Shown piece by piece: positions 1 through 7,112 of a stretch of 49,850 nt of DNA. The notes under the pieces were generated by a model that did not search any database, was not told where the DNA came from, and saw only the letters and a list, made by a program, of their open reading frames with translations. The stretch covers positions 1 through 49,850 of the IMG/VR virus record IMGVR_UViG_3300010885_018384, one strand, 5' to 3'. This stretch comes from a virus. The position numbers and the translations under genes were made by a program. Numbering within the stretch: position 1 is the stretch's first letter; each line of letters starts with the position of its first letter.

Positions 1-74
1 CATTTGTGGCATTTGAAGATCAAAAAGAACTAACATACTTTATGTTAGCCTGTCCACATTTAAGGAGAAACTAA
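1..74 (+). CDS. C-terminal end of an upstream conserved phage protein (partial)
   Basis: Reading from base 3, an open frame of 23 codons (FVAFEDQKELTYF..., ending CPHLRRN) runs to a TAA at 72-74. That stop shares its last A with the ATG of the next gene (TAATG), a typical coupled junction in this phage, and the Shine-Dalgarno sequence AAGGAG of the next gene lies inside it. The other two frames close within 33 bases. The 5' part lies outside the window and the function cannot be told. Confidence 0.6.
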   Translation, partial: FVAFEDQKELTYFMLACPHLRRN

Positions 75-310
75 TGGACCAACAAGAAAGCAAAGTATCA
101 CCAGGCGCTCCAGTAGAGCCAACCTCAGCACCAGCTGCTGAACAATCAGCTGCACCTGATCTAAACATCAACGATCTTGCTGCTATTCGCAGTATCATCG
201 ATGTTGCAAGTTCACGCGGAGCATTCAAGGCTGCTGAAATGGAAGCTGTAGGCAAAGTATACAACAAGCTGTCGCTGTTTCTAGAATCAGTAACCGCTAA
301 AAAGGAATAA
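74..310 (+). CDS. Small conserved T4-like marine phage protein, unknown function
   Basis: A 78-residue protein. Residues 1-28 are a Pro/Ala/Ser/Glu-rich, probably disordered leader. Residues 30-73 look like a compact helical domain (NDLAAIRSIIDVASSRGAF, then EMEAVGKVYNKL) that I recognise as a conserved hypothetical protein of T4-like cyanophages. The start is supported by AAGGAG at 62-67 and by the TAATG overlap with the upstream gene. The next gene begins two bases after its stop, so the small plus-strand genes form one operon. No catalytic motif or membrane segment is visible. A small virion or regulatory factor is possible but unproven. Confidence 0.8.
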   Translation: MDQQESKVSPGAPVEPTSAPAAEQSAAPDLNINDLAAIRSIIDVASSRGAFKAAEMEAVGKVYNKLSLFLESVTAKKE

Positions 311-312
311 TT

Positions 313-960
313 ATGGCCAATCCAGTTAAACACATCGGAAGAATGAAAAATACCGGAGTTAAAGTAATTACGGTGTTTAGAACTCTTCCAGGTGAATCAG
401 ACTCAGCTTTAGTGATACAGGTTAATCAACTTAAAGATGAATACCACGATGCAATTATGCAAATGCTCGAAACTGATCAGGCACAAGAAGCATTTGAGTT
501 TGGAGAGATGTTGTTTATTCGTCATTTCCCAGACGGTCGTCCAATGCTATCGGCATTGCAACAAGACGGTAGACTACAAAAGGTACCTACTAGTAATGTG
601 TTGATGACTCCAACTGTTAATGCATCCGTTCCTTTAGATCAGTTAAATGTTCTAATTGCAGAACAAAGAAATTGTGCTGTTGATGAATTGTGCAACTTTG
701 TCAGTGGTGCTCAAGCTAATGCTCAGGCTAAGAAAACGCAAGAAACTAAGAAAAATGCTGTACCAAACAGTGAAGCAACTGCTGTTCCGGCAATGCCGCA
801 GGCTGCTGCTAACGAAGTTCTTACTGATTTTGATATTGCCAAGAGCTATCGCAGTCAGGCAGATGCTATGTATAAAGAAGCTGCTCGACTACGCAAAGAA
901 GCAGATGCATTAGATCCACCAAAGAAAAAAGTAACGGTAAAAGAAACCGAAGGTGCCTAA
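313..960 (+). CDS. Conserved T4-like marine phage protein with C-terminal helical tail, unknown function
   Basis: A 215-residue protein. Residues 1-130 form a folded-looking domain (motifs LVIQVNQLKDEYHDAIM, FEFGEMLFIRHFPDGR and MTPTVNASVPLDQLN). Residues 134-168 are an Ala/Lys/Gln-rich linker. Residues 170-200 form a likely amphipathic helix or coiled coil (AKSYRSQADAMYKEAARLRK), followed by a Lys-rich end. An AAGGA motif at 301-305 precedes the ATG. The next gene overlaps its stop by 8 bp. I recognise the N-terminal part as a conserved hypothetical in T4-like cyanophages, but no function is known to me. The charged tail suggests a protein-protein or nucleic-acid contact (inference). Confidence 0.8.
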   Translation: MANPVKHIGRMKNTGVKVITVFRTLPGESDSALVIQVNQLKDEYHDAIMQMLETDQAQEAFEFGEMLFIRHFPDGRPMLSALQQDGRLQKVPTSNVLMTPTVNASVPLDQLNVLIAEQRNCAVDELCNFVSGAQANAQAKKTQETKKNAVPNSEATAVPAMPQAAANEVLTDFDIAKSYRSQADAMYKEAARLRKEADALDPPKKKVTVKETEGA

Positions 961-1258
961 ACCGTTGTTTAAACCGCCAAGGCATTTGGTTAGTGAGTGG
1001 CCCGAGATCTTTGAAGATCTCTACATGAATACCATGCCTGTGGCCTATCTGAATCAATTGCGGTTGGAATTTGCCGACGGTCGAATATGGGAAATAAATA
1101 TACAAGAGCAGTTGGCTAATTCAACATCTAACGAAGTTGCTGACAAACTGTTAAATATTTTTCAAGAATATCGTAACGATATTAAAAAGATGGATTTTCA
1201 AATGGATATCGAAAGATTAAAAACTGATATTCAAGAAAGTTCTAAGAACATTTTTTAA
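953..1258 (+). CDS. Conserved small T4-like marine phage protein, unknown function
   Basis: A 101-residue protein beginning at a GTG at 953, overlapping the previous stop by 8 bp. The GTG is preferred over the internal ATG at 1025 because the conserved segment starts immediately (PLFKPPRHLVSEWPEIFEDL, then YMNTMPVAYLNQLRLEF). Residues 75-101 are a charged helix. I recognise the N-terminal half as a widespread conserved hypothetical of T4-like cyanophages. It is the last plus-strand gene, and its final 17 bp overlap the end of the convergent minus-strand gene, so no intergenic terminator can exist here. Function unknown. Confidence 0.75.
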   Translation: MPKPLFKPPRHLVSEWPEIFEDLYMNTMPVAYLNQLRLEFADGRIWEINIQEQLANSTSNEVADKLLNIFQEYRNDIKKMDFQMDIERLKTDIQESSKNIF

Positions 1259-2441
1259 AATACTGCTCCGTACTCAAGATAACATTATCAAACATAGTTT
1301 TCTTAAAATTTAATTTTTTATAATTTTGAAAATTGTGTTGGATAATGTTATCCCACTTGTAAATTGCAGTTCTTCGAATTTCTGCATCTAGCAAGTACCA
1401 AGTTCTTAATGATTGATGAAACTGAGTAAATCGTTCACCGTCATCTGCAACATCATCGTAACTTTGATCAATACCATCAAAGTCAGTTTGAAATCCCCAA
1501 CTTCTTAGTTTTTTTAGAGTGTCTTTTTGTCCTAATATCATAAAGGGATGACCTACTAACAACGGCCTAAATGTTTTCTCAGTGATAAACAATCCGCCAG
1601 TTTGATCAAAATGACTTTCAGTTACCACTGTCAGTTGACTATTTTCATATATTTCAAGATTGTTAATTAAGTTTGGTACTTGATTTACTAGGTCCTTTAC
1701 ATCCACAGTCTTGGGATAGTTAGCTGTTAATACAGACTTGTAATGATTGTAATCTACAGTTTGGTATATTGGTGTATCTATAGTGTGTGTAGAAAACCAG
1801 GAGCCGCCACTAACTAATCCAGTTAACTTATTTTCAGCAAGAAAATATAAATGTTCTGTTCTGTGATTTCTATGAGCACGATTTAAACTATTAAAAGGTA
1901 AACTGTAATCTTTTATAACTACAGGCGTCTTGGGGGGATGTGATGTCTTACCATCCCATTCTATACCTTCTAAAAACTCTATTAATTCTTGCTTGTTGTT
2001 CTTAATACACCACTGAGTGTATTGTTGACTGGCATTAAGATTTCCAGAAATAATACAGACACTGTGTAACGGTAATCCCAAAAGTGTTACAGTATTGTGT
2101 AGATGTGCAAATCCATCAAAATCTATTGATGTAAAGTTGTCGCCCTCGATTATCGATATAATCAGTATACGAATTTTTTTCTGCTTGACTGCTTTGATTA
2201 CTCTGTTGGGGATATTCAATAAAATATTATTGCTGTCTGCGTGAGTTTTAGCGCACCAGAGACTAGGTATCTTGCTAACTTCTATAGGGTATACGCCAAT
2301 TTGATTGTATTCTTTTGATGTAACATAGGTTACACTAGAGGCGGACAATCTAGTTTTTAATTCTGCAAGAGATCTAACATTTTTAATTTGATCTATGTAA
2401 CTCAAATTAACTTCAGTGTCACTGTCAAAATAGCAGAGCAT
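1242..2441 (-). CDS. Glycosyltransferase-like protein of the 'ITEKT' family (GT10-like)
   Basis: A 399-residue protein, last gene of the modification island. Its C-terminal half holds the signature ITEKTFRP (residues 286-293), followed by GHPFMILGQ, WGFQT and a SYDD segment. An upstream element NSLNRAHRNHR (184-194) matches the FNRRYNDHR element of the 430-residue protein at 5820-7112. The T-E-K-x-x-x-x-x-x-x-G-x-P-x-x-x-G pattern resembles the nucleotide-sugar binding region of GT10 fucosyltransferases; that family link is inference. The N-terminal 180 residues are not recognisable. Its ATG overlaps the stop of the methyltransferase-like gene by one base (TAATG), with a weak AGAAGAG upstream. 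Substrate unknown. Confidence 0.65.
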   Translation of the reverse strand: MLCYFDSDTEVNLSYIDQIKNVRSLAELKTRLSASSVTYVTSKEYNQIGVYPIEVSKIPSLWCAKTHADSNNILLNIPNRVIKAVKQKKIRILIISIIEGDNFTSIDFDGFAHLHNTVTLLGLPLHSVCIISGNLNASQQYTQWCIKNNKQELIEFLEGIEWDGKTSHPPKTPVVIKDYSLPFNSLNRAHRNHRTEHLYFLAENKLTGLVSGGSWFSTHTIDTPIYQTVDYNHYKSVLTANYPKTVDVKDLVNQVPNLINNLEIYENSQLTVVTESHFDQTGGLFITEKTFRPLLVGHPFMILGQKDTLKKLRSWGFQTDFDGIDQSYDDVADDGERFTQFHQSLRTWYLLDAEIRRTAIYKWDNIIQHNFQNYKKLNFKKTMFDNVILSTEQYFKKCS

Positions 2442-3028
2442 TATACTCTTCTTGCTAGAATAACTCCGTTATTGCCTGAATACACTATAGTGTAGTTACT
2501 AGCCAGCAATAAAGGAACTACAGCTCCACACTTGCCGGTATATGTACCAGAATGTTCAACTAAGGGAGTATCATCGCAGACTACTAGAGATTGCTCGGCC
2601 ATATAAGGTAGACAATTAATCATTTGATCAAGGTGTTCTGTTTGACTGCTTATATTAGACCAAATAACATTTCGTTCTGCATATCTAGATTTAATTGTGT
2701 CTGCAAACGGTCCGGGATTGCACCAATCGTAATTGTCAAGATATAATACTTTGATTTGTTTGTTCAGAGTAGGCAACACAGTTTTGGCCCATTTAGATCC
2801 ACTGTCTGCTATTTGCCAAACGATCTCTTCTAGATGTGCAAATTTATGTTGTCCTACATCCACTACATCCACAGTATAGAAAGGAATTTCGTGATTACAG
2901 GCCAGTGCATTAAAGAACGCAGTTGATCCTTCATCTTGATCGCTGCCTATTTCTAATATCATATCAGTGTCTTGATTATAAGACAACTGAACTAGATAGG
3001 GTTGACTGTTAAGATGAAAGTTTGCCAT
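2441..3028 (-). CDS. Class I SAM-dependent methyltransferase-like protein
   Basis: A 195-residue protein. Residues 24-36 (ILEIGSDQDEGST) look like the glycine-containing SAM-binding loop of class I methyltransferases, with a following acidic residue at the end of strand 2 (FYTVDVVD, 50-57). VVCDDT (149-154), the GKCGAV segment and the C-terminal YSGNNGVILAR resemble the small sugar- or metabolite-type methyltransferases with a GNNG hairpin. It sits between the oxygenase and an ITEKT-family protein with one-base start/stop overlaps on both sides, so it is translationally coupled to both. Likely to O-methylate a sugar or residue made by the island (inference). The glycine loop is not the most canonical form, hence moderate confidence. 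Confidence 0.6.
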   Translation of the reverse strand: MANFHLNSQPYLVQLSYNQDTDMILEIGSDQDEGSTAFFNALACNHEIPFYTVDVVDVGQHKFAHLEEIVWQIADSGSKWAKTVLPTLNKQIKVLYLDNYDWCNPGPFADTIKSRYAERNVIWSNISSQTEHLDQMINCLPYMAEQSLVVCDDTPLVEHSGTYTGKCGAVVPLLLASNYTIVYSGNNGVILARRV

Positions 3029-3732
3029 TAGACGAATTGACTGCGGTGAGGTACTGTTTCGTGGGTAGCGTTACTGCTGTAATAGAACTGTATAAAATTT
3101 TGTCTTGCCACAGAGTCGGGGCAGGTCAATGGATATGGTTGTCCATGTATCAGTCGTTCGTTGTAATTCCATACGGCCAGTCTGTTGGGCTTAGGTGCAA
3201 TTTTAACTAAGCATTCTGTTTTGTCAAAGTCCCAGAACTCTAAATCACCGCCCCAACTGTCTTCCCAAACAGGGTTCATGTACAATATTACATTGGCACG
3301 ACGAGTAAGTCTAATCTGTTCATTCCAATTGAAGTCATTGTGCAGACCTAGGCTGTTTCCTCTACTCATACGGGTTATGCCGCCGCCTCGGTAGTGAGGA
3401 TCACCTACTAGTTTTTCCATCCCTGTTAGCTGTTCTATCCAGTTGAGAAATACACTGCCCTGAAAGCTGTAGGCCATTGACTGTATTCTAGGAGTGCTAG
3501 TAAAATTCCTGCACTCTTTTCTATAACTTGTGCCGTTGCTGAACACAGTCCAATCGCTTTCCTGCAGGAAATCAACTTCAAAACTTAAGGTGTTGAACAG
3601 TTCTTCTGGTAGAAAATTGTCTATGATTGTGTAAGGAACTGGAGAACTCGCGGCATGACTCACTGCTAATTCGGCAGGATTGTAATGCTGATTCAATTCA
3701 TTAAAGAATTTGTATATTTGACTGTGGCTCAA
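3028..3732 (-). CDS. 2-oxoglutarate/Fe(II)-dependent oxygenase (prolyl-4-hydroxylase-like)
   Basis: A 234-residue protein with the double-stranded beta-helix metal triad: H131 and D133 (GLHNDFN), distal H196 (LIHGQPYP) and R210 for 2-oxoglutarate (RQNFIQFYY). GGDLEFWD (161-168) is the usual strand after the HxD motif. An N-terminal YTIIDNFLPEELF segment is typical of phage P4H-like enzymes. It would hydroxylate a protein side chain or a sugar using O2 and 2-oxoglutarate. The start is a TTG at 3732, chosen because a perfect AAGGAG lies 5 nt upstream (3738-3743, inside the previous gene) and there is no in-frame ATG near it. The gene overlaps the upstream epimerase fusion by 32 bp. Confidence 0.85.
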   Translation of the reverse strand: MSHSQIYKFFNELNQHYNPAELAVSHAASSPVPYTIIDNFLPEELFNTLSFEVDFLQESDWTVFSNGTSYRKECRNFTSTPRIQSMAYSFQGSVFLNWIEQLTGMEKLVGDPHYRGGGITRMSRGNSLGLHNDFNWNEQIRLTRRANVILYMNPVWEDSWGGDLEFWDFDKTECLVKIAPKPNRLAVWNYNERLIHGQPYPLTCPDSVARQNFIQFYYSSNATHETVPHRSQFV

Positions 3733-5818
3733 AATGACTCCTTAAAAATTCAAACGATGCATTGTATGATTTATTGTCTTTCTTAGAAAGCAATATTTCA
3801 CGGTTTTTAGCTGCAATTAAACGACAATTAAACACCAGCTCGTCATATTGATCTTTTGATAATTCCGCAATTCTTTTTATTTCTGCAACTATCATAGACA
3901 ATCTTTTGTGATTGTTTTCTTCAAGATCATATAATTCGTTTATGTATGGACTAAATGTTTTGAATCCTAGACTGCGAAAGTCTTCTAAGAAGTGTGCTGT
4001 AGAAAACGCAATAAAGGGTTTGCCGCAGGCAATAGGCTTATTGGTTTTTTCTGTTATACTGCTTGGCGCTAGATCTCTCAAATTGCCCTTGCTGGTATCT
4101 ACATAATAAGATACATCGTAATGTGTTTCTACCAGTATGTGAAAATCTGCATTTAATATTGCATCATAGGTTACATCACCCCATTTGTTTAAGACATTGT
4201 CATTGACATCTAGTGTATACGGAACACGGTCTAGCCAGGCGTCTACTGCGGAATCTATTTTAAAGTTCAATGCTGTTAGATCGTTGACCATTGTGCTTTT
4301 GTCAAAATGTCTTACCTCACCGTAGGGAAATATGTTGTAAAAACTATATCTAAAATCTTTCAATAGATCTTGCTGTGCTAGTTCAGCATATAGATGTAAT
4401 CTCCACGGGCGATAGTTCCTACTCAGCATACTGAACTTGTGCTCAGTATTTTGATTGTCGTGTACTTGCGTCTTTGCCAGTAGATCGTTAAACACACCGA
4501 TATTAACTCCGTAGACTGCTAATTCAATTAGTCTATCAGTTAGGAATTTTCTATGCACTTCATCCATGACAATTATGTAAAACTTTGCCGGATGGATGTC
4601 TTTTTCAACAATTGCCTGTTTGATGTTGTGTGCTAGTTTATATGTGAATGTTTCGTTGCAATTTTCGTAGACAAATTTAGCAGTTGGATCTGTTCGTAGA
4701 TGATCCCAATGTTTATCTTCCATGCAGTTCAATAGATCAACACCTTGGTGTAGATCGTAATAATAATGGAAATAATAAACGGTGTTGGGCGAACAGTCAC
4801 ACTCGGTTAAAGGAGCCACAATATTTTTGTTTACTTTTAAATCATAAACTTTGCCAGTTTTGCTAAAAATCTTCTTTTGGCTTTTGATCCAAGCATAGGT
4901 TTTTTCTAGTCCGTACTCTAGTGTATCAGCCGGAGCCCATCCTAATACACCTTTGATATAATTATTGTGGCTGTTGCGACCCATTACTCCTTGCGGGCCT
5001 GCAATGTTTTTAATAGTAACGGCTTTGCCTGCAATCTTAGCTATCAATGTTACAAGATCATTAATACTGATCATGCGCTCACTGCCAAGGTTAATTGGGC
5101 CTTGTGTTTCACCGTTGACTATTTTGTGTATGCCTTCGATGCATTCTTCAATGTACATAAAACTACGAGTTTGATTGCCGGGTCCCCAAACTTCTACTTG
5201 GCCGGTGCTTTCAATTACTTTGCGGCATAGTGCTGCTGGTGCTTTTTCTCTGCCATCACACCATGAACCCAGCGGTCCAAATACATTGTGCAGTCTAGCA
5301 ATACGAACTGTAAAATGATAGTTTCTAGCATAACTTAGATATAAACGTTCGCTGAATAGTTTTTCCCAACCATACTCGCTGTCTGGTTCTGCGGGGTAAG
5401 CACTTTCTTCGCTGCACAGAGGATTGTCTGGGTCTAATTGATTGTACTCAGGATACACACAGGCGCTGCTGGTATAAAAAACTTTAAACACTTTTTTCTT
5501 AACCATTTCATTTAGAATGTTAAGATTAATTGTAGCAGAATTATGCATGATGTCAGCATCGTTGTCGCCTGTGCTGATAAAGCCTGCGCCACCCATGTCA
5601 GCAGCAAGTTGGTAGATACACCAAAGTCCTTCTGTTACAACCCCAGCAACATGATCTTGATTTCTAAGATCAACAATGTGAAACTCGTCAGCATCTGTTT
5701 TACTAAACGATGGATATTTTAAGTCTGCGCCTATAACATAATACCCTTGCTGCTTAAGGCTGGTTACTAGATGTGTGCCAATAAATCCGCCGGCACCGCA
5801 TACCAAAACTTTTTTCAT
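3701..5818 (-). CDS. GDP-mannose 3,5-epimerase-like SDR fused to an ITEKT glycosyltransferase-like domain
   Basis: A 705-residue two-domain protein. Residues 1-315 are an extended short-chain dehydrogenase: NAD-binding GAGGFIG (8-14), SSACVYP with C120, Y149 and K153 of the YxxxK motif, and REKAPAALCRK with K192. The spacings C-29-Y-4-K-39-K equal those of C145, Y174, K178 and K217 in plant GDP-mannose 3,5-epimerase, and the surrounding text (MGGAGF, HNVFGP, WGPGNQTRSF, GRNSHNN, LGWAP) also matches that family, so GDP-mannose to GDP-L-galactose/gulose conversion is the best guess. Residues 340-700 form a second domain ending with ITEKTNKP (588-595) and GFKTF, related to the proteins at 1242-2441 and 5820-7112. 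Sugar-donor synthesis and transfer may be joined in one chain. The start lies one base after the previous stop. Confidence 0.85.
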   Translation of the reverse strand: MKKVLVCGAGGFIGTHLVTSLKQQGYYVIGADLKYPSFSKTDADEFHIVDLRNQDHVAGVVTEGLWCIYQLAADMGGAGFISTGDNDADIMHNSATINLNILNEMVKKKVFKVFYTSSACVYPEYNQLDPDNPLCSEESAYPAEPDSEYGWEKLFSERLYLSYARNYHFTVRIARLHNVFGPLGSWCDGREKAPAALCRKVIESTGQVEVWGPGNQTRSFMYIEECIEGIHKIVNGETQGPINLGSERMISINDLVTLIAKIAGKAVTIKNIAGPQGVMGRNSHNNYIKGVLGWAPADTLEYGLEKTYAWIKSQKKIFSKTGKVYDLKVNKNIVAPLTECDCSPNTVYYFHYYYDLHQGVDLLNCMEDKHWDHLRTDPTAKFVYENCNETFTYKLAHNIKQAIVEKDIHPAKFYIIVMDEVHRKFLTDRLIELAVYGVNIGVFNDLLAKTQVHDNQNTEHKFSMLSRNYRPWRLHLYAELAQQDLLKDFRYSFYNIFPYGEVRHFDKSTMVNDLTALNFKIDSAVDAWLDRVPYTLDVNDNVLNKWGDVTYDAILNADFHILVETHYDVSYYVDTSKGNLRDLAPSSITEKTNKPIACGKPFIAFSTAHFLEDFRSLGFKTFSPYINELYDLEENNHKRLSMIVAEIKRIAELSKDQYDELVFNCRLIAAKNREILLSKKDNKSYNASFEFLRSHFEPQSNIQIL

Positions 5819-5819
5819 A

Positions 5820-7112
5820 TTAAACCCCGTATTTTTCCACTAAATTATCTATTTCAATGTCTTGTATTGTATTTAAATGATTGACATTGTAGTCAACGAT
5901 ATCCTTAACTTTAACAGTAAACTCTATTTGTCGTTGTTCTGTCCAAGTGGCAATAGATTCTATTACCTTCATTATCTTATTAAAACGCTGCTTGTCATCT
6001 AACTCTAAATCGTAGGTTTCGTCCCAAAATTCACCAAATGTTTTAAATCCCATATCCTTGACATGTCGTAGACTCCCGGCGGCACCTAACAATATAAAGG
6101 GCTGCATAAATGCAATAGGCTTGTAGGTCTTTTCAGTTATGTGAATGATGTTATTAAAAAAGTATGTTTCGGTAACAATATTAACTAGAGAATTGTCATA
6201 TAGATGTTTAACTGGATCAACACTATGTTCCATAGGATATCTACTAAAATTAGGATTGTCTAATACCAAAGGCAACAATTTATCCGCAGCTAACACATCT
6301 GTACTGTCTAATTCCATATCAGAGAATCTACTTAACAAATATTTGCAGTTTTCAACAAAGGATCTATTGGCTTCTGGCTGAGTTTTATCCATGCTGTAAT
6401 AACACTGATCAATCAATCCACATTGTACAATCGCCAAATACAACATCAATCTATGATCATTGTATCGTCTATTAAAACATAGGAATGTTTTTTTGCGGGG
6501 TCCTGGTTGGTATGTTGATTTTAAAGACTCCGCAATTGCCTGTTTAACATTACAACGATCAATCCTAAACACAGGAAAATATTCCATTTGCATTTCAGGT
6601 AACTTGTGATTACGCTTACAATAATCTTCATACACAGCTTGACCGTTATAACAATTGGTCATATAAATTACCTGTGTTAGTGGTAGGCCCTTAGATGTAA
6701 AGTAATCCGATAAGTGATTTAAAAACTCATCATGCATATATCCTTCATAGAACAGAGTCACTAGAAAATAAGCTGTCTTGTTTCTTACCCTGTTTAGCAC
6801 TTCACTATCAATTTGATTGTCATCAAATAATCCATCTGAACTGTGAAAGTTGTGTAGATTATCTCTATAATGAAAGTTAGTCCAATTTAATTCATACAAG
6901 AATGTTTCTTGAGGAAGTTTATAAGTTGGCACAATACAAGAATCCACTATCCTAGAATGAAAATGCGGTTTCTGAAATAGGTCGCCTTTTATTTGCGGAA
7001 AGTGATAGTCCACTGATGCGGTCATAAGATCAGTAATAGTAGGCATTCTATTATTTGTCAATGGACCGTTAGGGCCAATCCATTCGTAAGCTAAATTAAT
7101 CTTCTTACTCAT
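5820..7112 (-). CDS. Glycosyltransferase-like protein of the 'ITEKT' family (GT10-like)
   Basis: A 430-residue protein. Element 1 is FLCFNRRYNDHR (210-221). Element 2 is IVTETYF followed by ITEKTYKP (325-332), MQPFILLG, GFKTFGEFWDETYD. The order and spacing match the C-terminal domain of the epimerase fusion and the protein at 1242-2441. Element 2 resembles the donor-binding region of GT10 fucosyltransferases, so transfer of a GDP-sugar is a reasonable guess (inference), which would fit a neighbour predicted to produce GDP-L-galactose. Residues 1-200 are not recognisable. The ATG overlaps the stop of the radical SAM gene by 8 bp and has only a weak ribosome-binding site, suggesting coupled translation. 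Confidence 0.7.
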   Translation of the reverse strand: MSKKINLAYEWIGPNGPLTNNRMPTITDLMTASVDYHFPQIKGDLFQKPHFHSRIVDSCIVPTYKLPQETFLYELNWTNFHYRDNLHNFHSSDGLFDDNQIDSEVLNRVRNKTAYFLVTLFYEGYMHDEFLNHLSDYFTSKGLPLTQVIYMTNCYNGQAVYEDYCKRNHKLPEMQMEYFPVFRIDRCNVKQAIAESLKSTYQPGPRKKTFLCFNRRYNDHRLMLYLAIVQCGLIDQCYYSMDKTQPEANRSFVENCKYLLSRFSDMELDSTDVLAADKLLPLVLDNPNFSRYPMEHSVDPVKHLYDNSLVNIVTETYFFNNIIHITEKTYKPIAFMQPFILLGAAGSLRHVKDMGFKTFGEFWDETYDLELDDKQRFNKIMKVIESIATWTEQRQIEFTVKVKDIVDYNVNHLNTIQDIEIDNLVEKYGV

